A stretch of DNA of 64,000 nucleotides, taken from positions 1,922,001 to 1,986,000 of the forward strand of contig NZ_VFOW01000001.1 of the NCBI RefSeq assembly GCF_006716355.1. Reading direction: 5' to 3'. Under the pieces are notes generated by a model that saw nothing but the letters and a program-made list of their open reading frames with translations, had not been told where the DNA came from and made no database searches. A program made the position numbers and the translations under genes. The DNA is from Stackebrandtia endophytica. GTDB lineage: Bacteria; Actinomycetota; Actinomycetes; Mycobacteriales; Micromonosporaceae. The stretch's first letter is position 1, and each line of letters opens with the position of its first letter. Below are positions 42,276 through 50,134 of the stretch, piece by piece.

Positions 42276-42577
42276 GATGTCGACTCCAGCTGTCACGTCG
42301 ATCGGCCGTTGAGGTCGATGACGCCCGACGTGGTGGTCGGCGTCTGGTGGTCTCGGCGCGACCGACTGCTGTGGTGTCCTGCGCCCGTTGCTTGAGCACC
42401 TCCAGACGGACTCTCGTCCGTCTGCGAAGGCGGTTCGTCAGGGCCGGTTCTAAACCCTGCCGCCTCGTTCCACCCTAAGCCAAGGTCACGGAAATGTAAA
42501 CATGCGATCTCGAATCACTCACGGTGGCGACTTCACGGCGTGTGGACAAAATCGCGTGAACGTGTTCCTCTTGAGCC
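42276..42577. other. Gene-free divergent gap between the sigma gene and ANTAR-SpoIIE-like gene, with a 9-bp hairpin
   Basis: This 302-nt stretch holds no convincing gene. CAGACGGAC (42403-42411) and GTCCGTCTG (42416-42424) form a perfect hairpin with a TCTC tetraloop that could be transcribed in the sigma leader. I found no close match to GGTTT-N15/16-GGGTA on either strand, so the sigma gene is not obviously autoregulated. Confidence 0.6.
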
Positions 42578-44863
42578 ATGAACCACGACGGCGCGCCGGA
42601 GCACGACTCGATCGAGGCGCTGTCCAACGCGGTCACGCAACTGCGTGCCGAACGGGACGGCCTCCGCGCCGCCATGCGCCATCGCGCGGTCATCGAGCAG
42701 GCGAAGGGCATCCTCGCCAACCGGTTCGCCGTCACCCCCGACGACGCGTTCGGTCGGTTGGCCGAACTGTCCAGCCGAACCAACGTCAAGGTCGCCGACC
42801 TGGCGGCGGCGGTGGTCGCCGGCCAGTTGCCCGGTGACCTCGATACCCCTGACTACGAGATACCCACCGATCAGACATCTCAATCCCCATCGGACCACCT
42901 GATCGACGACACCGATCTGTCCGTCGACATCGGTGGGGTGTCGGCGCGGCTGCAGTTGCTGGGTTCTCGACTGGCGGCGGCGGATTCATGCGATGCGTTG
43001 GCGCACACCGTGACCGGAGACGACTGCTGGCCGAAACCGGCGACGGCGATGGTGTTTCGACATGAACCCGACGGGGCGTTGAGCCTGGCGGGTTCGGCGG
43101 GGTTGTCGTCGTCGGCGCAGAGCCGGTGGGCCCGGATACCACCCATGAGGGATCTTCCGCTGATCTCGGTGGTGAATCACCGATCGGCGGTCGTGGTGAC
43201 CGATCCGACGGCGATCGCCCGCCATTTCCCGGTGTCGGGAGAACACCGAGACGAAGCCGTGATCGCGGTGCCGCTCAACCATGACGATCACGTCGTGGGG
43301 GTCCTCGCCATGACCTGGGGCGAGGCACCACCCGACCCCGAGGTGGTGCTGTCGCGGATGACGGCGGTGGCCGACACCTGCGCCCGACGCTTCGAGAAGT
43401 TGACCGCCAAACCGGCCGACGAACCGGCCGAGCCGGGCGCGCTCGCGTTGTTCCTGGAGGCGATGAGCGAACCGGCCGTCGTGCTCGGTCCCGTATGGTC
43501 GAACGGTCAGGTCGTCGACTTCACCATCGAACTGGCCTCCCCCGCCGCTCGCGACGCCGCCCGGATCGAGCAGCTCAACCAGTCCGGCGGCACCCTGTTG
43601 ACCACGCTTCCCGAGGTGGGCAGCCGCGTGTTGCTGCCGGCGCTGACCGAGGTCTTGAACACCGGCGACCCCCGCCAACTGTCCGATGTGTTCATCGCGG
43701 GTGAGCGTGAGGGGACCGCCGTCGACTACCGGATCGACGCGCGAGCGGTACGGCTGTGGGATCGGATCATTTTCACCTGGCGAGTCGCCGGCGACGCCGA
43801 ACGGCTGTGGGAACAGACCCGGTTCACCGAGACCGCGACCCACAGCGGATCGATCCGGTTCGATCCCGACACCGGCCACACCCAATGGAGCCCGGGGGCA
43901 CTCGCCCTGCTCGGGCGCGAACCCGGCGACGAACCCGCCGACATCTCGTTTCTCACCGAACTCGCCAACCCCGACGACGCCGACCGGCTGCGCCGTGACC
44001 TCAATGCCGCACCGGGCGACACGATCCGGGGGCGGATCCGAGGCGTCGGAGACTTCGCGGGGCGCGAGTTCGCGGTCACCGTCCACGCCGAACCCGCCAA
44101 TGGCACCGTCACCGTGGTGCTGCGCGACGTTCGAGCCGCCGGTGACGTCGGCGGAGAACACGACCGGATCGCGGCGGCCGCCGAACGGGCCCGACTGATC
44201 GAGACCGAAACCCGGTTGAAAGCCCTGACCGCACCGATCAGTCAGACCGTCGACCACATCGCCTGTCGTGCCGTCGAAACCGAACCCGGCGGTCCCGCCT
44301 GGCACGACACGATCCGACTCGGTGAGGGCACCATCCTGGTCGTGGTCGGTGAGGTGACGTCCGGGCCCGTCGACATCACGGTGGCACGGCTTCGCCACGC
44401 CGCCATCGGATACGCGATCGCCGGTATGGCTCCCGACGAGATCCTGACCAACCTGAACTCGCTGTGCTGTCACCACGGCGACGCCACCGCCGCGGTATCG
44501 ATCGCGACGTTGGACGCCAAGGAGAACCTGACCGATTGGGCGTCGGCGGGCCGAAACGCGCCGATCGTGGTCGACGCGGTCGGCCGGGCCCGATGGCAAT
44601 CGGGTGCATTGGGCATGGCGTTGGGCGCGGCACCTGGGCTGAAATACCAGGCCAACCGGGTCGAGTTGGAGCCGGCGAGTCGGTTGTTCCTGTACACCGA
44701 GAGCATTCTGACCATTCCCGACACTCCGCTGCCGGAAACGCTCGCGGCACTGCTGTCGGCGGCTACCCGACCCGATCCCGACGATGCCCTCGGTGAACTG
44801 TCCCGGGCTCTGCCGCACCTGGACAGACCACTGTGTCTGGTGTCGGCGCAGTTGGCCGGATAG
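42578..44863 (+). CDS. ANTAR-GAF-PAS-SpoIIE-like protein with altered phosphatase motifs
   Basis: 761 aa. Residues about 10-90 carry an ANTAR-like RNA-binding segment ('LRAAMRHRAVIEQAKGILANRF', 'DDAFGRLAELSSRTNVKVADLA'). A GAF domain (about 120-280), a PAS-like region (about 420-500) and a C-terminal SpoIIE/PP2C-like domain (about 545-761) follow. In that last domain the metal motifs differ from active enzymes: GDVxGHG is G-E592-V-T-S-G, LYTDG is LYT-E708-S, and the final DD pair is L748-D749. It may be an inactive or altered phosphatase that binds partner proteins. It is divergent from the SigF-like gene, so a role in sigma control is likely. Confidence 0.85.
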   Translation: MNHDGAPEHDSIEALSNAVTQLRAERDGLRAAMRHRAVIEQAKGILANRFAVTPDDAFGRLAELSSRTNVKVADLAAAVVAGQLPGDLDTPDYEIPTDQTSQSPSDHLIDDTDLSVDIGGVSARLQLLGSRLAAADSCDALAHTVTGDDCWPKPATAMVFRHEPDGALSLAGSAGLSSSAQSRWARIPPMRDLPLISVVNHRSAVVVTDPTAIARHFPVSGEHRDEAVIAVPLNHDDHVVGVLAMTWGEAPPDPEVVLSRMTAVADTCARRFEKLTAKPADEPAEPGALALFLEAMSEPAVVLGPVWSNGQVVDFTIELASPAARDAARIEQLNQSGGTLLTTLPEVGSRVLLPALTEVLNTGDPRQLSDVFIAGEREGTAVDYRIDARAVRLWDRIIFTWRVAGDAERLWEQTRFTETATHSGSIRFDPDTGHTQWSPGALALLGREPGDEPADISFLTELANPDDADRLRRDLNAAPGDTIRGRIRGVGDFAGREFAVTVHAEPANGTVTVVLRDVRAAGDVGGEHDRIAAAAERARLIETETRLKALTAPISQTVDHIACRAVETEPGGPAWHDTIRLGEGTILVVVGEVTSGPVDITVARLRHAAIGYAIAGMAPDEILTNLNSLCCHHGDATAAVSIATLDAKENLTDWASAGRNAPIVVDAVGRARWQSGALGMALGAAPGLKYQANRVELEPASRLFLYTESILTIPDTPLPETLAALLSAATRPDPDDALGELSRALPHLDRPLCLVSAQLAG

Positions 44864-44895
44864 GACCGTCGGACCTCGCTGCTATCTTCTGCGAC

Positions 44896-45348
44896 ATGCC
44901 GCCCTCTCTTGAACCGATCACCCCCGACAACGTCGACGCCGCCTGCCGTATCAAGGTCTCGACCGAACAGGACGACTACGTGGCGCCGGTGCCCCACTCG
45001 CTCGCGGAGGCGTACGCGTCCTACCGAACCGCGTGGCCGCGACTGATCATGGACGGCGATCAGGCGGTGGGCTTCGTGATGGGCGGTTTCGACCCGGAAG
45101 CGGAGGTGGATTTCTTCCGCTGCGGTATCTGGCGACTCAACGTCGATGCCCGTCACCAGGGCGCCGGTTACGGTCGATTCGCGGTCGAGGCCCTGATCGA
45201 TGAGGCGCGTCGGCGCGGATCGAAGCGGGTTACGGTGATGTGGAAGCAGGGCGAGCACGGCCCGGAGAACTTCTACCTCAAGTTGGGTTTCACCCCGACC
45301 GGCGAGGAATTCCACGGCCAGGTCGTGGGGGAACTGTTCATCGATTAG
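44896..45348 (+). CDS. GNAT family N-acetyltransferase
   Basis: 150 aa from the ATG at 44896 (MPPSLEPITPDNVDAACRIK). The acetyl-CoA binding motif is 'WRLNVDARHQGAGYGRFAVEALIDEARRRG' (RHQGAGYG), followed by 'FYLKLGFTPTGEEFHGQVVGELFI', the usual final strand and helix. It is a diamine- or aminoglycoside-type acetyltransferase by general appearance, substrate unknown. It is a single gene, 32 nt after the SpoIIE-like gene, and could be read through from it. Confidence 0.9.
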   Translation: MPPSLEPITPDNVDAACRIKVSTEQDDYVAPVPHSLAEAYASYRTAWPRLIMDGDQAVGFVMGGFDPEAEVDFFRCGIWRLNVDARHQGAGYGRFAVEALIDEARRRGSKRVTVMWKQGEHGPENFYLKLGFTPTGEEFHGQVVGELFID

Positions 45349-45377
45349 AGCCGCCATCCGACTCACCCGGGACGTTT

Positions 45378-46445
45378 TCAGTCCCCTGAGGACAGCACCT
45401 CGGCCAGGTCGTACTTGACGACCTCCTCCAGCTGTTCGTAGGTACAGGATTCCGGGGTTCGGTCCGGACGCCATCGAACGAACTGAGCGGTGTGCCGAAA
45501 GCGGTCGCCCTCCAGGTGGTCGTACTTCACCTCGACGACCAGCTCGGGCCGCAACGGCACGAACGACAGATCCTTCCCGGCCGCCCACCTGCTGCCCGAC
45601 GCGTTCATCGGGGTGCGGTTCCCGGCCTCCTGTTCCTCCCACGCCCACGGGTGGCCCGCCAGGTCGGTTACCAGCGGTTGCAGTTCGGTGAACAACTCGG
45701 CTCGCCGAGCCGCCGTGAACGCACCGATGGCTCCGACGTTGGCCAGGTCCCCCTCGGCGGTGTACAGACCGAGTAGCAACGAGCCGATGCGATCCGGTCC
45801 GCTCTTGTGGACCCGGTAGCCGGCGACGACGCAGTCGGCGGTACGGGTGTGTTTGACCTTCAACATCAACCGTTTGTCGGATTGGTAGCCGACGTCGACC
45901 GGCTTGGCGACCACGCCGTCGAGTCCGGCGCCCTCGAACCTGGTGAACCACTGCGTCGCGACGTCCGAGTCGCCGGTCACCGGTGTCAGGTGAACCGGTG
46001 CCGACACTCCGGCAAGTGCCTCACGCAGCAGGGCGTGGCGTCGGGCCATCGGTTCGCCGCGAAGATCGACGTCGTCCAGCGCCAGAACGTCGAAGGCGAC
46101 GAAACTCGCCGGGGTCTCCCGTGACAGCAGGTCGACGCGGCTCTTGGCGGGATGAATGCGCTGTTGCAGTGCTTCGAAGTCCAGCCGGTCGCCCGAGGCG
46201 ATGACGATCTCGCCGTCGAGCACACACCGTTGCGGCAGTTCTCGACGAAACGCCTCGACCAGTTCCGGGAAGTAGCGGGTGATGGGTCGGACGTTGCGGC
46301 TGCCGATCTCGACGTCGTCTCCGTCGCGGAACACGATGGCGCGAAAGCCGTCCCACTTCGGTTCGTACAGGTAGTCGCCCTGCGGCATCTTCGCGACCGG
46401 TTTGGCCAGCATCGGCTTGATCGGCGGCATCACGGGCAAGTCCAT
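45378..46445 (-). CDS. ligC: ATP-dependent DNA ligase LigC-type
   Basis: 355 aa from the ATG at 46445 (MDLPVMPPIKPMLAKPVAKM). Motif I is K30-W-D-G ('EPKWDGFRAIVFRDGDDV'), with the nucleotidyl-lysine K30. Further motifs are 'CVLDGEIVIASGDRLDFEALQQR' (III), 'GLDGVVAKPVD' (IV) and 'LMLKVKHTRTADCVVAGYR' (V), followed by an OB-fold. The size fits the actinobacterial LigC (about 350 aa), which lacks the extra domains of LigD. The Prim-Pol gene lies 56 nt upstream on the same strand, so both are probably transcribed together. They are thought to act in gap filling and strand-break repair. No Ku gene is seen here. Confidence 0.93.
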   Translation of the reverse strand: MDLPVMPPIKPMLAKPVAKMPQGDYLYEPKWDGFRAIVFRDGDDVEIGSRNVRPITRYFPELVEAFRRELPQRCVLDGEIVIASGDRLDFEALQQRIHPAKSRVDLLSRETPASFVAFDVLALDDVDLRGEPMARRHALLREALAGVSAPVHLTPVTGDSDVATQWFTRFEGAGLDGVVAKPVDVGYQSDKRLMLKVKHTRTADCVVAGYRVHKSGPDRIGSLLLGLYTAEGDLANVGAIGAFTAARRAELFTELQPLVTDLAGHPWAWEEQEAGNRTPMNASGSRWAAGKDLSFVPLRPELVVEVKYDHLEGDRFRHTAQFVRWRPDRTPESCTYEQLEEVVKYDLAEVLSSGD

Positions 46446-46501
46446 GGGCTCATCCTGGCGTACCCGACCGGTCCGCGCCGCCGTTTCGAGCGGTTGACCG
46501 G

Positions 46502-47416
46502 TCAGTCCTCGGGTACCCGTGGGCCCGGTTCCAGTAGCGGCGCCCACAGGTCGCCGTGGCTCTCCAGTCGGCTCACCACCGTCTCCGGTGGCATCGCCAC
46601 GTCCATACCCGACTGGAGTTCGTCCCAGGTCAGCGGCGTGGACACCGTGGGTGATCCGAGGTTGCGCAGTGAGTACGGCGCCACCGTGGTCTTGGCGGCG
46701 TTGTTCTGGCTCCAGTCGATGAACACCCGCCCGGTGCGATGGATCTTGCGCATGTTCGCCGTGATCAGGTCACCGTACTCTTCGGACAGTTCATAGGCGA
46801 CCCGACGTGCATAGTCGGACACCACGCCGTCGGTCTGTTCGGCCGCGATCGGGCAGCACAGGTGGACGCCCTTCTTTCCGGAGCTCTTCGGATAGGCGGT
46901 CAACCCGTCTTGCGCCAACCGGTCACGCAGGATCAACGCCACCTCGACGCATTCGGCCATGCCGGCGCCCTCCCCCGGGTCGAGGTCGGCGACCAGGCGG
47001 TCGGGGTGACGGGGTTCCTCCTTCTGCTCCACTTTCCACTGAGTGGTGTGGAGTTCGAGGGCCGCGAGGTTGCCCAGCCACGCCAACGTCGCCACCCGCT
47101 CCACCACGACGAAGTCGGTGAAGGCCCGCCCCTTGGAGGAGCCGGGGGTGGGAAGGTTCTCGGTGCGCACCCACTCCGGGGTGCCCTTGGGCGCGTTCTT
47201 CTCGTAGAACTTCATCTCGGAGGTGCCGTTGGGGTACCGGATCCGGGTGACCGGCCGGTCGGCGAGGTGGGGCAGCAGGTGGTCGGCGACGGTGAGGTAG
47301 TAGTCGATGACCTCGGCCTTGGTGAACCCGGTATCGGGATACATGACCTTGTGCGGCCGGGTCAAAGTCAGCCGCTCACCGTCGATAGTGACCTCGGTAC
47401 GTTCGTCCCCCGACAT
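46502..47416 (-). CDS. LigD-type polymerase/primase domain protein (Prim-Pol)
   Basis: 304 aa with the archaeo-eukaryotic primase fold of LigD Pol domains. The metal pair is D144 and D146 in 'LVADLDPGEG'. 'KFYEKNAPKGTPEWV', 'FPKS-like SGKKGVHLCCPI' and 'VFIDWSQNNAAKTTVAPYSLR' are characteristic. Such stand-alone proteins (Prim-PolC in mycobacteria) insert ribonucleotides to fill short gaps and act with LigC, whose gene follows directly. It is a cytoplasmic DNA repair enzyme. The start is the ATG at 47416. Confidence 0.93.
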   Translation of the reverse strand: MSGDERTEVTIDGERLTLTRPHKVMYPDTGFTKAEVIDYYLTVADHLLPHLADRPVTRIRYPNGTSEMKFYEKNAPKGTPEWVRTENLPTPGSSKGRAFTDFVVVERVATLAWLGNLAALELHTTQWKVEQKEEPRHPDRLVADLDPGEGAGMAECVEVALILRDRLAQDGLTAYPKSSGKKGVHLCCPIAAEQTDGVVSDYARRVAYELSEEYGDLITANMRKIHRTGRVFIDWSQNNAAKTTVAPYSLRNLGSPTVSTPLTWDELQSGMDVAMPPETVVSRLESHGDLWAPLLEPGPRVPED

Positions 47417-47503
47417 GACGCCAGCGTACGCGCTACCGAGGTGCCGGTCACGAGTATGAATATTGTGGAATGCACGAGGGTCGCGCCGACGGAGGCGTCC
47501 AAG

Positions 47504-48058
47504 TCATCGGCGGCGAACCGATCGCATCCGTTGTGCCGCTTCGGCGAGGACTGCTTGATGGGCCACCGCCGAGTCACGGCTTTCGGTGGCGAACCGGCCA
47601 CCGGCCAGCAGTCCCCTCGCTCCCGCGACGATGCCCTCGCCGGCCAGGCTGACACCTATCGACAGCAGGACCGACGTGGCGTCATCCGACATTCCGGCGG
47701 CCGTCGCCAGGAATCCGAATCCTCCGGAGACCAGGACCGAGAGCGGCCAGATGATGAAGGTGCGCCGGGTGTAGCGCTGCCAGAGCACGCCGTCGCGCAG
47801 GTACAGGCGGATGGCACCGGCCCGAGCACCGCCACAGGCGGCCCCGACAAGGAGGGTGGCGACCAGCCAGCCCAGGTCGGTGGGCGTCAATCCCTCCACC
47901 TCCGCCAACTCCCGCGCCCCCAGGACGAGGAGGACCAGCGGCGGCACCACCAGGTCCCGGACGTTCAACGGTTCGCCGATCGATCGTTTGATCACCACGT
48001 AGGCCACGGCGACGATCACGATCCCGGTGATCACCACCGGATTATTTAGCAGACTCAT
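47504..48058 (-). CDS. Small membrane protein, likely target of the divergent TetR
   Basis: 184 aa from the ATG at 48058 (MSLLNNPVVITGIVIVAVAY), which sits inside a perfect palindrome. Four membrane helices are visible in the first 140 residues ('PVVITGIVIVAVAYVVI', 'LVVPPLVLLVLGARELA', 'GWLVATLLVGAACGGARA', 'FIIWPLSVLVSGGFGFLA') and the tail is soluble. The pattern is like DUF1453/CcdC-type proteins, but the match is uncertain. It is divergent from a TetR gene and probably repressed by it. Confidence 0.7.
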   Translation of the reverse strand: MSLLNNPVVITGIVIVAVAYVVIKRSIGEPLNVRDLVVPPLVLLVLGARELAEVEGLTPTDLGWLVATLLVGAACGGARAGAIRLYLRDGVLWQRYTRRTFIIWPLSVLVSGGFGFLATAAGMSDDATSVLLSIGVSLAGEGIVAGARGLLAGGRFATESRDSAVAHQAVLAEAAQRMRSVRRR

Positions 48059-48073
48059 GCTAAATAAATTAGC
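48042..48073. promoter_or_regulatory. Palindromic TetR operator over the start codon of the membrane gene
   Basis: TTATTTAGC (48042-48050) and GCTAAATAA (48059-48067) are perfect 9-bp arms with an 8-nt spacer that contains the ATG of the membrane protein gene. A third half-site makes a second dyad GCTAA-N5-TTAGC (48059-48073). The site is strongly AT-rich compared with its surroundings and lies between the two divergent genes. Confidence 0.75.
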
Positions 48074-48097
48074 ACGCACATGCCATATACTTTTGCC

Positions 48098-48715
48098 ATG
48101 CCGAAGATCGTCGATCCCGAGGAACGCCGCCGCGAGATCACCCGCGCCGTGTTCCGCCTCGTCGAACGCAGTGGCATCGAGGCGGCCACCCTGCGCAACA
48201 TCGCCGACGAGGCCGGGCTGGCCATCGGCTCCGTCCGGCACTACTTCACCAACCACGCCGCGGTCATGGACTTCGCAATGCGGGAACTGACCGAACAGAC
48301 CAGCCGACGCGTCCTGGCCCACGTCGACCGGATCACCAAGGACACCTCTCCGCACGACCGGCGCCTGCTGGCCGAGTCGATCCTGGCCGAGTTCCTCCCC
48401 CTCGACGATCAACGCCGCACCGAGACACGGGCATGGCTCGACTTCCTGACGGCGGCACGCACCCGCCCCGAACTGCGCTCCCACGCCGAACGCCTACACA
48501 ACGGGCTGCGAACGGTCGTCCGGCGACTCCTGGGCCGCGCGATGGACGGCGGAACGATCTCCGCCGATCTCGACATCGAGCTGGAGACCGAACGCCTCGC
48601 CGCACTCCTGGACGGGCTCACCACCGCGATGGTCCTACCGCCGGCCATCCTGGACGCCGACACCGCCCTGCGGGTCCTGCGCCGACACCTCGACGAACTC
48701 ACCGCGACCAGGTGA
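48098..48715 (+). CDS. TetR family transcriptional regulator
   Basis: 205 aa from the ATG at 48098 (MPKIVDPEERRREITRAVFR), preferred over 48080 because TetR proteins usually begin this way. The HTH is 'GIEAATLRNIADEAGLAIGSVRHYFTNHAAVMDFAM'. The C-terminal domain is all-helical. It is divergent from the small membrane protein gene with the palindrome between them, so it likely represses both. The ligand is not known. Confidence 0.9.
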   Translation: MPKIVDPEERRREITRAVFRLVERSGIEAATLRNIADEAGLAIGSVRHYFTNHAAVMDFAMRELTEQTSRRVLAHVDRITKDTSPHDRRLLAESILAEFLPLDDQRRTETRAWLDFLTAARTRPELRSHAERLHNGLRTVVRRLLGRAMDGGTISADLDIELETERLAALLDGLTTAMVLPPAILDADTALRVLRRHLDELTATR

Positions 48716-48764
48716 TTAATACTCCATACAAGACTGACCATTATGGTTTCGTCATCGGGAACCG

Positions 48765-48794
48765 TTGCCCCGCAGCGATCTTGAATCGTAGAAT
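48765..48794 (+). promoter_or_regulatory. Promoter of the hypothetical secreted protein gene
   Basis: TTGCCC (48765-48770), an 18-nt spacer and TAGAAT (48789-48794) form a good -35/-10 pair, 27 nt before the ATG at 48822 that has GAGAGG as its ribosome site. Confidence 0.5.
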
Positions 48795-48821
48795 GACGGG
48801 CCCCCACGAGAGGTGTCCATC

Positions 48822-49292
48822 ATGCGAAAACTCTGGATCGTCGTCGTCGGGTTGAGTCTGGTCGGTGTCGTCGCGCTGGGAGTGGTCCTGTCACTCGATC
48901 AGTGGTCGCCGAACGAGGCGCCCGCCGAGGAGACCGACACCGCGGTTCATCAGGATGCCGCCGCCGATCAATCACCGTGCACCGCGATGCTGCCCGAAGC
49001 CGCCGAACTCGATCCGGTCGATCCCGAGGTCGGTGAGCAGGTCCATCAACGCCTCATCGCCGATACCGAGGTCGCGAGGAACCTCACGCTGTTCGAAGAG
49101 GCCGGGACGCCGGTGGTCTGGGGTGAGGTGCTGGCGGCAGATCAGGTCCACGTCCAGCCGTTGTGCCTGCAACGTCATGAAGGGGATACCGACCTGATCC
49201 TGGTACGCGTGGTCGTCGCCGACGGCGAGGTGGTCTGCCAGGGCACCAACCTCGCCGAGGCGTTGAGTGAGTGTGCGACGAAACGGGCTTGA
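48822..49292 (+). CDS. Hypothetical membrane-anchored/secreted protein
   Basis: 156 aa from the ATG at 48822 (MRKLWIVVVGLSLVGVVALG) with GAGAGG upstream. One N-terminal hydrophobic segment is an anchor or signal. The acidic linker 'EAPAEETDTAVHQDAAADQ' is followed by a domain with 'PCTAMLPEAAELDPVDPEVGEQVHQRL', 'TPVVWGEVLAADQVHVQPLCLQRHEGDTDLILVRVVVADGEVVCQG' and four Cys that may form two disulfides. No family is recognised. It is a single gene with its own promoter. Confidence 0.65.
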   Translation: MRKLWIVVVGLSLVGVVALGVVLSLDQWSPNEAPAEETDTAVHQDAAADQSPCTAMLPEAAELDPVDPEVGEQVHQRLIADTEVARNLTLFEEAGTPVVWGEVLAADQVHVQPLCLQRHEGDTDLILVRVVVADGEVVCQGTNLAEALSECATKRA

Positions 49293-49507
49293 GAGGTCGG
49301 CAGCGACTGGATGATGGGGTCCTACCGGGAGCCGCGGACACGCGGCGACGGGGAACCGCGTTCGCTCATGCGTTGCGACGTGTGGCCACCGGAAACCGCG
49401 TAGTCGGCGGGTGGAGCAACGAGCGATCCGCGAATAGCGGACTGGCCACCGGGCACGCATCGGCGGTATGGTCGACCGCCTCTCTCACCTGCGACTGATT
49501 GGTCCAC

Positions 49508-50128
49508 ATGAGCTGGCGCATCCTGGTCACCTTCGCCCTCGCCGCACTGCCCATTGTGATCACACCGGGCACCAGCATCACCCTGGTGGCGCAGTATGTC
49601 TCCACCGGTGGTCGTCGGCACGGCGCGGCGGTCATGGCCGGTACCGCCACCGGTCACTTCCTGCACGCCACGTTCGCCACCATCGGTCTGTCGGCGTTGA
49701 TCATGGCGTCGGCTACGGCCTTCACGATCGTGCGATACGCCGGTGCCGTCTACCTGGTGGGGTTGGGGGTCTACCTGTTGGCGACCTCCGGCCGCAAACC
49801 CAAGCAGGTCACCGGCGCCGGCAGCGCGACCCCGGTGCGGCGGGTGTATCGCCACGCGTTGATCGGCAACATCCTCAACCCACGACCGGCTCTGGTGTAT
49901 CTGACCGTGCCCGCGCAGGTGGTCGCGATCGACCTCCCGATCGGGGCGGCCGCGTTTCTGTTGGCCGTCGTCCACACCGCGCTCATGGTCTCGTGGTTGA
50001 GCGTGTGGACGCAGATCATCAGTTCGGCCAAACAGTCCCGGTTGTTCACCCGTATCTCCCGGCAGTTCGCCCGTTTCGGCGGGCTGCTGCTCATCGCCTT
50101 CGGGGTGCGCGCCGCCGTTGGCGATTGA
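49508..50128 (+). CDS. LysE family exporter
   Basis: 206 aa from the ATG at 49508. Six membrane helices with the LysE motif near the N-terminus ('FALAALPIVITPGTSITLVAQYVSTGGRRHGAAVMAGTATGHFLHATFATIGLSALI') and 'ALIGNILNPRPALVYLTVPAQVV' in the middle. Such proteins export amino acids or related compounds. The gene is convergent with the membrane protein of the GntR unit, 6 nt apart. Confidence 0.9.
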   Translation: MSWRILVTFALAALPIVITPGTSITLVAQYVSTGGRRHGAAVMAGTATGHFLHATFATIGLSALIMASATAFTIVRYAGAVYLVGLGVYLLATSGRKPKQVTGAGSATPVRRVYRHALIGNILNPRPALVYLTVPAQVVAIDLPIGAAAFLLAVVHTALMVSWLSVWTQIISSAKQSRLFTRISRQFARFGGLLLIAFGVRAAVGD

Positions 50129-50134
50129 CGGGTG

